Assembly (NCBI RefSeq): GCF_040365225.1
Contig: NZ_AP028055.1
Location: 62,001-126,000, forward strand
DNA length: 64,000 bases
Reading direction: 5' to 3'
Source of the DNA: Bacteroides sedimenti
Lineage (GTDB): Bacteria; Bacteroidota; Bacteroidia; Bacteroidales; Bacteroidaceae
The notes below the pieces were generated by a model. The model did no database searches. It had not been told where the DNA came from and saw only the letters and a program-made list of their open reading frames with translations. This document shows, piece after piece, positions 56,382 to 64,000 of the stretch; position 1 is the first letter of the stretch; each line of letters starts with the position of its first letter. The position numbers and the translations under genes are program-made.

Positions 56382-57833
56382 TTACCGATTCTTCCAGAAA
56401 CGCGGAGTGAAAATAAGGAACAAGGCAAAGAGTTCCATACGGCCTGCCAGCATCAGGAAAGAGAGCAGCCACTTACCACCATCGGGGAGGGTGCTCCATG
56501 AAAACGAAGGGCCATACGAGCCTAGTCCCGGACCAACGCTTCCCAAACAGGAAGCCACTGTTCCGAAAGATTCTACAAGCCCTGTACCCATTGCCATCAT
56601 AATAAGCGAGCCTACAACAAACGTAGTGATGTAGAGTGAGGCAAAGAGCAGAATGCATGATTGGGTTGACGGAGTTACAGCCACCTTGTTTACTTTCAGG
56701 GGCAACACGGCGCTGGGATGAATCATCCGTTTAAACTCATTGCGTCTCATCTTGCTCAGAATCATCAGGCGGATGCTGCGCATACCTCCCGAGGCAGACC
56801 CGCTACTGGCTCCCAGAAACATCATAACTCCCAGGGTTGCCCACAGGAAGGGTGTCCAGGTGGCGTAATCGGCCGAGGTGAATCCGGTGGTAGTGTGAAT
56901 GGAAACTACCTGGAACAGAGCTTTACGGAAAGACTCTCCGGCTCCCATAGGACTAGTGTAGTAGAGTGCCACACTAAATATGGTAGTAAAAACAGCCAGA
57001 GAGGATAGATACCATCTCAGTTCATCATCAAACAGTATTTTTTTGGTCTTTCCCTTAACCAGATAGAAAAGGAGGGTGAAATTGATACCTGCAAAAATCA
57101 TGAAGAAGGTGGTTACATATTCTAGATAAGGAGAGTTGTAGTAAGCCAGGTTAGCCTGTTTGGTTGAGAACCCTCCGGTAGATACTGTAGAGAAAGAGTG
57201 ACAGATAGAGTCAAAGAATCCCATTCCTCCCATCAGCAGAAAGAGTATCTGAGCCACTGTCAGGGAGAGATAGACAAACCAAATCCATCGGGCTGTTACG
57301 CTGATGCGCGGTGCCAGTTTCTGATGAGATGGAGCGATGGCTTCGGCAGAAAAAAGCTGCATGTTTCCCATTCCGAAAATAGGAAGCGCGGCGATAATCA
57401 GAACAATGAATCCCAGACCGCCGGTCCATTGAGTCAGGCTGCGCCAAAATAGCAATCCGTGCGGAAGCGATTCGATATTGCTCAGAATCGTAGCACCAGT
57501 GGTGGTAAAGCCCGACATGGTTTCAAAGAAAGCATCCACCACCCGGGGAATATATCCGCTGATGAGGAAAGGCAACATGCCGATAATCGTAAAAATCAAC
57601 CATGTGGATGCCACAATAAGGTATCCATCCCGGCGTGTAAGTTGTCGCTGAGCATTTCTTCCCAACAACACAAGCACACCTCCCAATAGTGCCGAACCGG
57701 CAACTACCTGCAGAAAGGCGTCAATGTCGTTCTCCTGATAAATCAGGGAAACCCCGGCACATGCCAGCAGCAAAACTGTTTCAATGAGCACCAGAATGCC
57801 CATTATCTTAAAAAACATTTTCAGATTAATCAT
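56382..57833 (-). CDS. trkH: TrkH potassium uptake membrane subunit
   Basis: A 483-residue potassium channel-like transporter with four repeated pore loops, seen as GFTTTGATIL, FSTVSTGGFST, IHTTTGFTSAD and SCLGSVGPGLGSYGP. It works with the cytoplasmic NAD-binding TrkA encoded 30 bp upstream on the same strand. It is the last gene of the dxs-trkA-trkH run. Confidence 0.94.
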   Translation of the reverse strand: MINLKMFFKIMGILVLIETVLLLACAGVSLIYQENDIDAFLQVVAGSALLGGVLVLLGRNAQRQLTRRDGYLIVASTWLIFTIIGMLPFLISGYIPRVVDAFFETMSGFTTTGATILSNIESLPHGLLFWRSLTQWTGGLGFIVLIIAALPIFGMGNMQLFSAEAIAPSHQKLAPRISVTARWIWFVYLSLTVAQILFLLMGGMGFFDSICHSFSTVSTGGFSTKQANLAYYNSPYLEYVTTFFMIFAGINFTLLFYLVKGKTKKILFDDELRWYLSSLAVFTTIFSVALYYTSPMGAGESFRKALFQVVSIHTTTGFTSADYATWTPFLWATLGVMMFLGASSGSASGGMRSIRLMILSKMRRNEFKRMIHPSAVLPLKVNKVAVTPSTQSCILLFASLYITTFVVGSLIMMAMGTGLVESFGTVASCLGSVGPGLGSYGPSFSWSTLPDGGKWLLSFLMLAGRMELFALFLIFTPRFWKNR

Positions 57834-57863
57834 ATCTATTTTCTACCTGATAGTCTTTAACTG

Positions 57864-59204
57864 TTAATTGAAGTATTTTTCAATCTTCTTAATCATCATA
57901 CTCATGCAGAACACAACCACGTGGTCGCCCGGTTCAATCTGAGTATCACCTGTTACCACGATACCTTCGCTGTTGCGTAGCAAACCACCGATAGTCATCC
58001 CCTTAGGCAGTCCCAGGTCTTTTACTTTGCGGCGGGTAATGGCAGTTCCCTCTTTCACGGTAAATTCCGCTACGTCGGCGCTGGCAAAGGTCAGACACTT
58101 CACATTGGTAACATCCGCGTTCAGCATCATCTGATAAATGTGGCTGGCGGCAATCAGCTTCTTGTTGATTACAGTACCGATGTCCAGACTTTCGGCCATG
58201 CCTATGTAATCTATATTTTCCACTTCGGCCACAGTTTTGCGTACTCCGTTCCTTTTGGCTGCCAAACAGGCCAGAATATTTGTTTCCGAGTTGTCGGTCA
58301 GTGCCACAAATGCCTCTGTGTTCTTCAATCCCTCTTCTACCAACAGGTCTACGTCGCGTCCGTCACCATTAATAATCATGGTCTTGTCGTTCACCAGTTC
58401 GGTAAGTCTTGTGCAGCGGGTCGGATCTTTTTCGATAATCTTCATTCGCATATAGTCGGGTGCAAACTGTGTAGTTCTTACGGCTATTCGGCTTCCTCCC
58501 ATCACCATTACGTTCTTCACGTCAGAGTATTCTTCTTTTCCTGCCACCTTGCGTATGATTGGAATATTCTTTGGAGTTGTGGTAAAGTAAACTATGTCTA
58601 ATAGCTTAATCATGTCGTCGCCCCGGGGGATGATTGTTTCGTTGCCCCGCTTAATGGCCACGATGTGGTAAGGTGCCTCCTGTTTGCCCAGTTCGCTGAG
58701 CGGAATATCAAGTATTCGGGCTCCCTCGCGCATTTTTACTCCTATAAGTACCAGAGCTCCTCCACAGAACTCCCACCATTGGCGTATCCAGCTCATCTTG
58801 ATGGACGATACAATTTCCTTGGCAGCAAGCATTTCTGGATAGATAAGCGAATCGACTCCCAGTTTCTTGAAGAACTCCTGATGATGTGGCTCCAGGTATT
58901 CGTAGTTATCAATGCGCGCTACTGTTTTCTTGGCTCCCAGGCTTGATGCCAGCATGCAGGCGGTCATGTTCCTGCTTTCGTCTGGAGTAACAGCAATGAA
59001 CAGGTCGGCTTTTGCAACACCGGCATCCTTCAGTCCGTTGATAGAAGTGGCCGACCGGCACACTGTCATCAGGTCGAAGTTACTGTCCATGGTCAGCAAT
59101 TTATCTTCGTCATCATCCATCAGGACAATGTCTTGTTTTTCTTGTGAAAGCAGCTTGGCCAGGTGCGTACCTACCGCTCCGGCTCCGGCGATAATAATTT
59201 TCAT
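57864..59204 (-). CDS. trkA: TrkA potassium uptake regulatory subunit
   Basis: A 446-residue cytoplasmic protein of two tandem RCK units. The first Rossmann fold starts MKIIIAGAGAVGTHLAKLL; the second is near residue 230 (NVMVMGGSRIAVRT). Each is followed by a TrkA_C ligand domain. It controls TrkH in response to nucleotides. Its ATG overlaps the dxs stop in an ATGA arrangement, so translation is likely coupled with dxs. Confidence 0.95.
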   Translation of the reverse strand: MKIIIAGAGAVGTHLAKLLSQEKQDIVLMDDDEDKLLTMDSNFDLMTVCRSATSINGLKDAGVAKADLFIAVTPDESRNMTACMLASSLGAKKTVARIDNYEYLEPHHQEFFKKLGVDSLIYPEMLAAKEIVSSIKMSWIRQWWEFCGGALVLIGVKMREGARILDIPLSELGKQEAPYHIVAIKRGNETIIPRGDDMIKLLDIVYFTTTPKNIPIIRKVAGKEEYSDVKNVMVMGGSRIAVRTTQFAPDYMRMKIIEKDPTRCTRLTELVNDKTMIINGDGRDVDLLVEEGLKNTEAFVALTDNSETNILACLAAKRNGVRKTVAEVENIDYIGMAESLDIGTVINKKLIAASHIYQMMLNADVTNVKCLTFASADVAEFTVKEGTAITRRKVKDLGLPKGMTIGGLLRNSEGIVVTGDTQIEPGDHVVVFCMSMMIKKIEKYFN

Positions 59205-61099
59205 AACTGCGATTTTAAAGTTTGATATATACTTTCCTCATCCATGTGACAAAGCTTAAAGAGCTCTTTTACGCTTCCGTGTTCCACGAATATATTTGGA
59301 ATTCCTATTCGTGTAATTTGTGGAGAATAGTGGTGATCCATCATAAATTCCAGGATGGCGCTTCCCATTCCTCCTTCAGTTACCCCGTCTTCTATGGTTA
59401 CTATTTTGGAGAATCGTTTTCCTACCTCGTGAAGCAACTCTTCGTCCAGCGGCTTCAGGAACCGTAGGTCGTAGTGTGCAATGGTAACTCCTTCTTCCTC
59501 TGCGCGGGCAATGGCTTTCTTTGCCAGAGTCCCGATGGGTCCGAGGGTAATTACTGCCAGGTCGTTTCCATCTTTCAGCTTTCGTCCCTTACCAATCTGA
59601 ATTTCTTCGAACTCGCATTTCCAATCCACCAGTGTTCCGCGTCCTCTGGGGTAGCGAATTACGAACGGTCCCATATCGGGCAGCTGTGCGGTGTACATCA
59701 GTTTGCGCAGTTCGTGTTCGTTGTAGGGCGATGCAATGGTGAGGTTGGGTATGCAGCGCATGTAAGCCAAATCGAACGCTCCGTGATGCGTTGGCCCGTC
59801 TTCGCCCACCAGTCCGGCGCGATCCAGACAGAACACTACGTTCAGTTTTTGAATCGCCACATCGTGAATCACATTGTCGTAAGCCCGTTGCATGAAAGAG
59901 GAGTAGATGTTGCAGAACGGCAATAGTCCGTCTTGCGCCATACCTCCCGAAAAGGTTACGGCATGTCCTTCGGCAATACCTACATCGAAGGCCCGGTCGG
60001 GCATCTCCTTCATCATGATGTTCAGTGAGCATCCTGATGGCATGGCAGGTGTAACCCCGATAATTTTCTTATTGTTTTTTGCCAGTTCCAGAACCGTATG
60101 TCCGAATACCTCTTGAAAGAGGGGAGGCATTCCCTTTGTGCTGGTCACAATCCGTTCGCCCGTCTCCTTGTCAAACAGTCCCGGAGCGTGCCATTCGGTA
60201 GCTGCTTTTTCTGCCGGCTCAAAACCTTTTCCTTTCACAGTATGCAGATGCAGCAGTTTGGGACCTTCCATGTCCTTGATGTCATTCAGCACCCGTGCCA
60301 CGTTCTTCACATCGTTCCCATCAAAAGGACCGAAGTAGCGTATGTTCATTCCCTCGAAAATATTCTGTTGCTGTGAGAGCAGTGATTTCAGGCTGTTGTT
60401 GAACCGTATAAGGCTTTTGCGGCGCGTGTCGTTAAGTATGCCCCAATGGAAGAGCTGACGGGCAATCCGTTGCCGGATGCGGTTATACCGGTTGGTAGTG
60501 GTAAGGTTCAGCAGATACTCCTTCATTCCCCCCACAGTGCGGTCAATAGCCATGTTGTTGTCGTTCAGTACAATCAGCACATTGTTCGGGATGGCTGCCA
60601 CATTGTTCAGCCCTTCGAACGCCAGTCCGCCGGTCATCGATCCGTCGCCTATTACCGCTACAACATGCCGATCTTTCTCGCCTTTATGTCTTGCAGCCAC
60701 GCACATTCCCAGTGCTGCCGATATGGAGTTTGAGGCATGTCCGCAGGTAAAGGTATCGTATTCGCTCTCCTCAGGCGAGGGAAACGGCTTTATTCCTTTC
60801 AGTTTGCGATTTGTTGAGAAGGCTTTTCTTCTACCGGTAAGTATCTTATGCGCATAGGCCTGATGCCCTACGTCCCACACAATTCTGTCGTAAGGGGTAT
60901 TGAAAACGTAATGCAGGGCTACGGTTAAATCTACCGCTCCCAGACTTGCAGCAAAGTGCCCCGGGTTGCAGGAAAGCTCATCAATGATGTCCTGTCTCAA
61001 TTCCCTGCATACTTCAGGAAGCGCATCCACGTTTAGTTTGCGAAGATCTCCCGGACAATTGATGCCATTCAGCAAACGATATGTTTGGTTATTCTTCAT
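59201..61099 (-). CDS. dxs: 1-deoxy-D-xylulose-5-phosphate synthase
   Basis: First step of the MEP isoprenoid pathway: pyruvate plus glyceraldehyde-3-phosphate to DXP, with thiamine diphosphate. A 632-residue enzyme of normal length. Key blocks are VWDVGHQAYAHKILTGR, the ThDP motif GDGSMTGGLAFEGLNN, the central GTP-like DRAGLVGEDGPTHHGAFD and IRYPRGRG in the transketolase C-part. It is co-oriented and overlaps trkA by 4 bp, as often seen in Bacteroides. Confidence 0.96.
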   Translation of the reverse strand: MKNNQTYRLLNGINCPGDLRKLNVDALPEVCRELRQDIIDELSCNPGHFAASLGAVDLTVALHYVFNTPYDRIVWDVGHQAYAHKILTGRRKAFSTNRKLKGIKPFPSPEESEYDTFTCGHASNSISAALGMCVAARHKGEKDRHVVAVIGDGSMTGGLAFEGLNNVAAIPNNVLIVLNDNNMAIDRTVGGMKEYLLNLTTTNRYNRIRQRIARQLFHWGILNDTRRKSLIRFNNSLKSLLSQQQNIFEGMNIRYFGPFDGNDVKNVARVLNDIKDMEGPKLLHLHTVKGKGFEPAEKAATEWHAPGLFDKETGERIVTSTKGMPPLFQEVFGHTVLELAKNNKKIIGVTPAMPSGCSLNIMMKEMPDRAFDVGIAEGHAVTFSGGMAQDGLLPFCNIYSSFMQRAYDNVIHDVAIQKLNVVFCLDRAGLVGEDGPTHHGAFDLAYMRCIPNLTIASPYNEHELRKLMYTAQLPDMGPFVIRYPRGRGTLVDWKCEFEEIQIGKGRKLKDGNDLAVITLGPIGTLAKKAIARAEEEGVTIAHYDLRFLKPLDEELLHEVGKRFSKIVTIEDGVTEGGMGSAILEFMMDHHYSPQITRIGIPNIFVEHGSVKELFKLCHMDEESIYQTLKSQL

Positions 61100-61118
61100 T
61101 CTCAGATAATATTTAAGG

Positions 61119-61126
61119 CAAAATTA
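61119..61126 (-). promoter_or_regulatory. Likely -7 element for dxs-trkA-trkH
   Basis: The complement reads TAATTTTG, an exact TAnnTTTG, 20 bp before the dxs start. The -33 element is not clear. Confidence 0.4.
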
Positions 61127-61149
61127 GTACAAAATAGTAATAAGATGCT

Positions 61150-61157
61150 TACTTTTG
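61150..61157 (+). promoter_or_regulatory. Likely -7 element for the GSCFA gene
   Basis: TACTTTTG, an exact TAnnTTTG, 43 bp before the ATG at 61201 and divergent from the dxs element. The -33 element is weak. Confidence 0.4.
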
Positions 61158-61200
61158 CAAAGATATTTTTGTCCGGACTCAATAATTGCATATATACGAT

Positions 61201-62181
61201 ATGGAATTCAGAACATTAGTGGAGCTTCCTCAAAAAGAGCTGACCATTACCCATGCTGATCAAATCCTTCTGCTTGGCTCTTGTTTCGCTGAGAACATCG
61301 GCAATCTGCTGATAAATAATAAATTCAGGTGCGAAGTCAACCCCTTCGGAGTCCTTTACAACCCGCTCTCTATAGCTCGCGGATTGCGCTGTCTGGCCGA
61401 TAAGAGAACGTTTTCCCCGACCGATTTGTTTGCTTCCCGCGGACTATGGCATAGTTTTATGCATCATGGCTCGTTCTCGGCTTCCACCCCCGAACAGACG
61501 CTTCAGAACATAAACCAGCGTCTGCAACCGGCAGCCGATCAGTTTGCCTCGCTCAACTATCTGCTTATCACCTTCGGAACCGCGTGGGTGTTCGAGGAGA
61601 AGGAGAGTGGCACAGTAGTGGCCAACTGCCACAAGCTACCCGATAGAGCTTTTAATCGTCGAATGCTCAGCGTGAGTGAAATTACCGATGCTTACATTCC
61701 TTTGATTGAGGAACTTATTACAAGCAACCCGAAGTTGAAACTTATTTTTTCAGTCAGCCCCATTCGTCATGTCAAAGATGGCATGCACGGCAACCAACTC
61801 AGTAAGGCGGTATTGCTGCTTGCCATCGAGGAGCTTCGCTGCCATTTCCCGGAAAATGTATACTACTTCCCTTCGTACGAATTACTGCTCGATGAGCTGC
61901 GCGATTACCGGTTTTACGCCGACGATATGCTTCATCCGTCGGATGTTGCCATCAGCTATTTGTGGGAGTCGTTTATCAAATCTTACTTCCCGAAAGAGAC
62001 ACAGAAAATCCTTAAGGAATGGGCCGAAATTGTTAAAGCGCTTCAGCATAAACCGTTCCATCCGGATTCGGCTCAATATAAGCATTTTTTAAGTCAAATT
62101 CTGTTAAAGATTATCCAACTTAAGGAAAAATGCCCTTTCTTAGATGTCGCTAAAGAAATAGAGTTATGTCATATTCAATAG
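61201..62181 (+). CDS. GSCFA-domain protein
   Basis: A 326-residue cytoplasmic protein named for its motif GSCFAENIG at about residues 27-35, where Ser and Cys resemble the nucleophile block of SGNH hydrolases; YADDMLHPSDVAISYLWE near 240 supplies the Asp/His. The chemistry of the family is not established. The ATG at 61201 is preferred; an upstream TTG at 61186 has little support. Its end overlaps the start of murF-alr by 16 bp, so the two are co-expressed, which hints at a link to the cell envelope. Confidence 0.85.
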   Translation: MEFRTLVELPQKELTITHADQILLLGSCFAENIGNLLINNKFRCEVNPFGVLYNPLSIARGLRCLADKRTFSPTDLFASRGLWHSFMHHGSFSASTPEQTLQNINQRLQPAADQFASLNYLLITFGTAWVFEEKESGTVVANCHKLPDRAFNRRMLSVSEITDAYIPLIEELITSNPKLKLIFSVSPIRHVKDGMHGNQLSKAVLLLAIEELRCHFPENVYYFPSYELLLDELRDYRFYADDMLHPSDVAISYLWESFIKSYFPKETQKILKEWAEIVKALQHKPFHPDSAQYKHFLSQILLKIIQLKEKCPFLDVAKEIELCHIQ

Positions 62182-64000
62182 AAACTATTACGCAACTAAT
62201 AGGCGCACAGCGCATTGGCCTCCGTGAGGCACGAATCGACTGGTTGCTAACCGACAGCCGTTCTCTCTGTTTCCCCGAGGAAACACTATTTTTTGCCCTT
62301 CAAAGCAAACGTAACGACGGGCACAAATATATTCCGGATTTATATGCCCGTGGTGTAAGAAACTTTGTGGTCAACGAACTTCCGGCCGGAGATTCATATT
62401 CCGATGCCAACTTCCTGAAAGTGGCACACCCCTTGAAAGCTCTTCAGAAACTAGCCGAACTACACCGTGCCAAGTTCCAGATTCCGGTTATCGGTGTTAC
62501 CGGTAGTAATGGCAAAACTGTGGTTAAGGAGTGGCTTCACCAGTTGCTCAGTCCCGACAGAATCGTGACCCGTTCGCCGCGTAGCTACAACTCACAGATT
62601 GGTGTTCCGCTTTCAGTATGGCAGCTTAACGAGCAGACTGAACTGGCGGTTATCGAAGCCGGCATTTCCGAGATGAACGAGATGCGGGCATTGCAGACCA
62701 TTATTCGTCCTACCATCGGCATCCTGACCAATATTGGCGGAGCACACCAAGAGAATTTTTTCTCCCTGCAAGAAAAATGTATGGAGAAACTAACCCTGTT
62801 CAAGGATTGCGATGTGGTGATCTACAACGGTGATAACGACCTTATATCCGACTGTGTATCCAAATCGTTGATGAGCTCCAGAGAGATTGCCTGGTCGCGT
62901 ACTGACAAGGAGAAACCGCTCTACATCAACTCTATCACCAAGGGAACCGACAGCACAAAGATATGCTACCGATACTTGGGAATGGACAATTGCTACACCA
63001 TTCCGTTCATTGACGACGCCTCCATCGAGAACTCGCTCAACTGCTTGGCAGCATGCCTTTACCTCATGGTGCCCAACGAAGAGATCAACACTCGTATGTC
63101 AAAGCTCGAACCTGTGGCCATGCGGCTCGAGGTGAAAGAGGGGAAAAACGGATGTGTGCTGATTAATGATACATACAACTCGGACATCGCATCGCTCGAT
63201 ATCGCGCTCGACTTCCTTTACCGTCGTTCCGAGGCAAAGGGAATGAAGCGCACGCTGATACTTTCGGATATGCTCGAAACAGGACAAACCACTTCCGTGC
63301 TCTATCGTAAGGTGGCACAATTGGTTCACAGCCGGGGTATTCAGAAGATTATCGGAGTAGGAGCCGAGATATCTTCCTGTGCCAAGAAGTTCGAGATAGA
63401 AAAATATTTCTTCCCCAATACGGAAACCTTCCTCAAATCGGATGTTTTTACATCGCTACGCAATGAAGTGATTCTGGTTAAAGGATCACGCGATTTCGCT
63501 TTCGAACGCATATCCGAAGCACTTGAACTGAAGGTGCACGAAACCATACTCGAGATTAACCTCAACGCATTGGTGAGCAACCTCAACTATTTCCGTTCAA
63601 AATTAAAACCGGAAACCAAGATGGTGTGCATGGTAAAGGCATTTGCCTACGGCGCCGGGTCGTACGAGGTGGCCAAAACATTGCAGGATCATCGTGTGGA
63701 TTACTTAGCTGTGGCTGTGGCCGATGAAGGTTCCGACCTTCGCAAGGCGGGCATCACCGGCTCCATCATCATCATGAACCCCGAAATGTCTGCGTTCAAA
63801 ACCATGTTCGACTATAAGCTCGAACCCGAAGTATACAGTTTCCATCTGCTCGAAGCCTTGATACGTGAGGCGGAGAAGGAGGGAATCACCCATTTCCCCA
63901 TTCATATCAAGCTTGATACTGGAATGCATCGTCTGGGATTTGCCCCCGAAGATGTGCCTGCTCTCATCAAACGACTCAAGTCGCAGAGTGCCGTACTGCC
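62166..64000 (+). CDS. murF-alr: Bifunctional MurF ligase / alanine racemase fusion (3' end outside window)
   Basis: The frame from ATG 62166 (MSYSIETITQLIG) stays open to the right edge, 611 residues visible. Residues 1-455 are MurF: the ATP loop is GVTGSNGKT (110-118), with TNIGGAHQENF and later NDTYNSD as further Mur-ligase blocks. From about 460 (LEINLNALVSNLNYF) an alanine racemase domain begins, with the PLP lysine Lys491 in MVKAFAYGAG and KLDTGMHRLGF downstream. One chain thus couples L- to D-Ala conversion with addition of D-Ala-D-Ala to the peptidoglycan precursor. This fusion is typical of Bacteroidetes. Confidence 0.95.
   Translation, partial: MSYSIETITQLIGAQRIGLREARIDWLLTDSRSLCFPEETLFFALQSKRNDGHKYIPDLYARGVRNFVVNELPAGDSYSDANFLKVAHPLKALQKLAELHRAKFQIPVIGVTGSNGKTVVKEWLHQLLSPDRIVTRSPRSYNSQIGVPLSVWQLNEQTELAVIEAGISEMNEMRALQTIIRPTIGILTNIGGAHQENFFSLQEKCMEKLTLFKDCDVVIYNGDNDLISDCVSKSLMSSREIAWSRTDKEKPLYINSITKGTDSTKICYRYLGMDNCYTIPFIDDASIENSLNCLAACLYLMVPNEEINTRMSKLEPVAMRLEVKEGKNGCVLINDTYNSDIASLDIALDFLYRRSEAKGMKRTLILSDMLETGQTTSVLYRKVAQLVHSRGIQKIIGVGAEISSCAKKFEIEKYFFPNTETFLKSDVFTSLRNEVILVKGSRDFAFERISEALELKVHETILEINLNALVSNLNYFRSKLKPETKMVCMVKAFAYGAGSYEVAKTLQDHRVDYLAVAVADEGSDLRKAGITGSIIIMNPEMSAFKTMFDYKLEPEVYSFHLLEALIREAEKEGITHFPIHIKLDTGMHRLGFAPEDVPALIKRLKSQSAVL

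Noticed and set aside
1..64000. tRNA or rRNA genes, tmRNA, or a replication origin
   Set aside because: Scanning found no cloverleaf with a CCA end or conserved rRNA segment, and no origin-linked genes.

Overview
The window looks like the chromosome of a gut-type Bacteroidales, most probably a Bacteroides. It carries a SusC/SusD polysaccharide-utilisation locus, a mitochondrial-like aconitase in an acn-icd-gltA cluster, a nuo operon with fused nuoCD and no nuoEFG, a murF-alr fusion, and several promoters with the Bacteroides -7 element TAnnTTTG placed about 20 bp after a TTG -33 element. I see no rRNA, tRNA, CRISPR array, integrase or intact insertion sequence.

Layout. 1-7.6 kb (+): the 3' part of a carbohydrate/riboside operon, with a GH27 alpha-galactosidase, a DUF4434 protein, a sialate O-acetylesterase-like enzyme, ribokinase, an exported ADP-ribosylglycohydrolase and a sugar permease, closed by a strong terminator. 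7.7-10.4 kb (-): a CDF-like membrane protein with a Cys-rich tail, a Fur-family regulator, a DEDDh exonuclease and an EamA exporter. 10.6-16.7 kb (+): acnA-icd-gltA, the oxidative arm from citrate to 2-oxoglutarate, followed by an MscS channel.

16.7-35.5 kb (+): an AraC regulator, an unusual phased palindrome array, then a beta-mannan utilisation locus with SusC, SusD, a surface lipoprotein, GH26 mannanase, a GH5-like enzyme with DUF5060, GH2 beta-mannosidase-like enzyme, GH130 mannosylglucose phosphorylase, a GPH symporter and a 2-epimerase. The expected flow is surface cleavage of mannan, SusCD import, symport of mannobiose, epimerisation to mannosyl-glucose, and phosphorolysis to mannose-1-phosphate and glucose. 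The block is bracketed by the 3' end of mscS on the left and a diverged remnant of the same 3' end on the right, which suggests that it was inserted there.

35.8-40.9 kb (-): a small exported carboxypeptidase-regulatory-like protein, a MORN-type exported protein, and a lipoprotein plus TonB-dependent receptor pair of unknown substrate. 41.2-41.4 kb: a noncoding or micro-ORF stretch with 21-bp periodicity. 41.6-51.5 kb (-): nuoA-B-CD-H-I-J-K-L-M-N. 52.2-56.2 kb (+): a GH110 alpha-1,3-galactosidase and a double SGNH hydrolase, separated by a structured repeat region. 56.4-61.1 kb (-): dxs-trkA-trkH. 61.2-64 kb (+): a GSCFA protein and murF-alr, which runs off the right edge.

The most notable observations are the 22-bp phased TGTACA array downstream of the AraC gene, the duplicated mscS tail at the far end of the mannan locus, the 21-bp periodic region, and the structured repeats at 54.0-54.2 kb.
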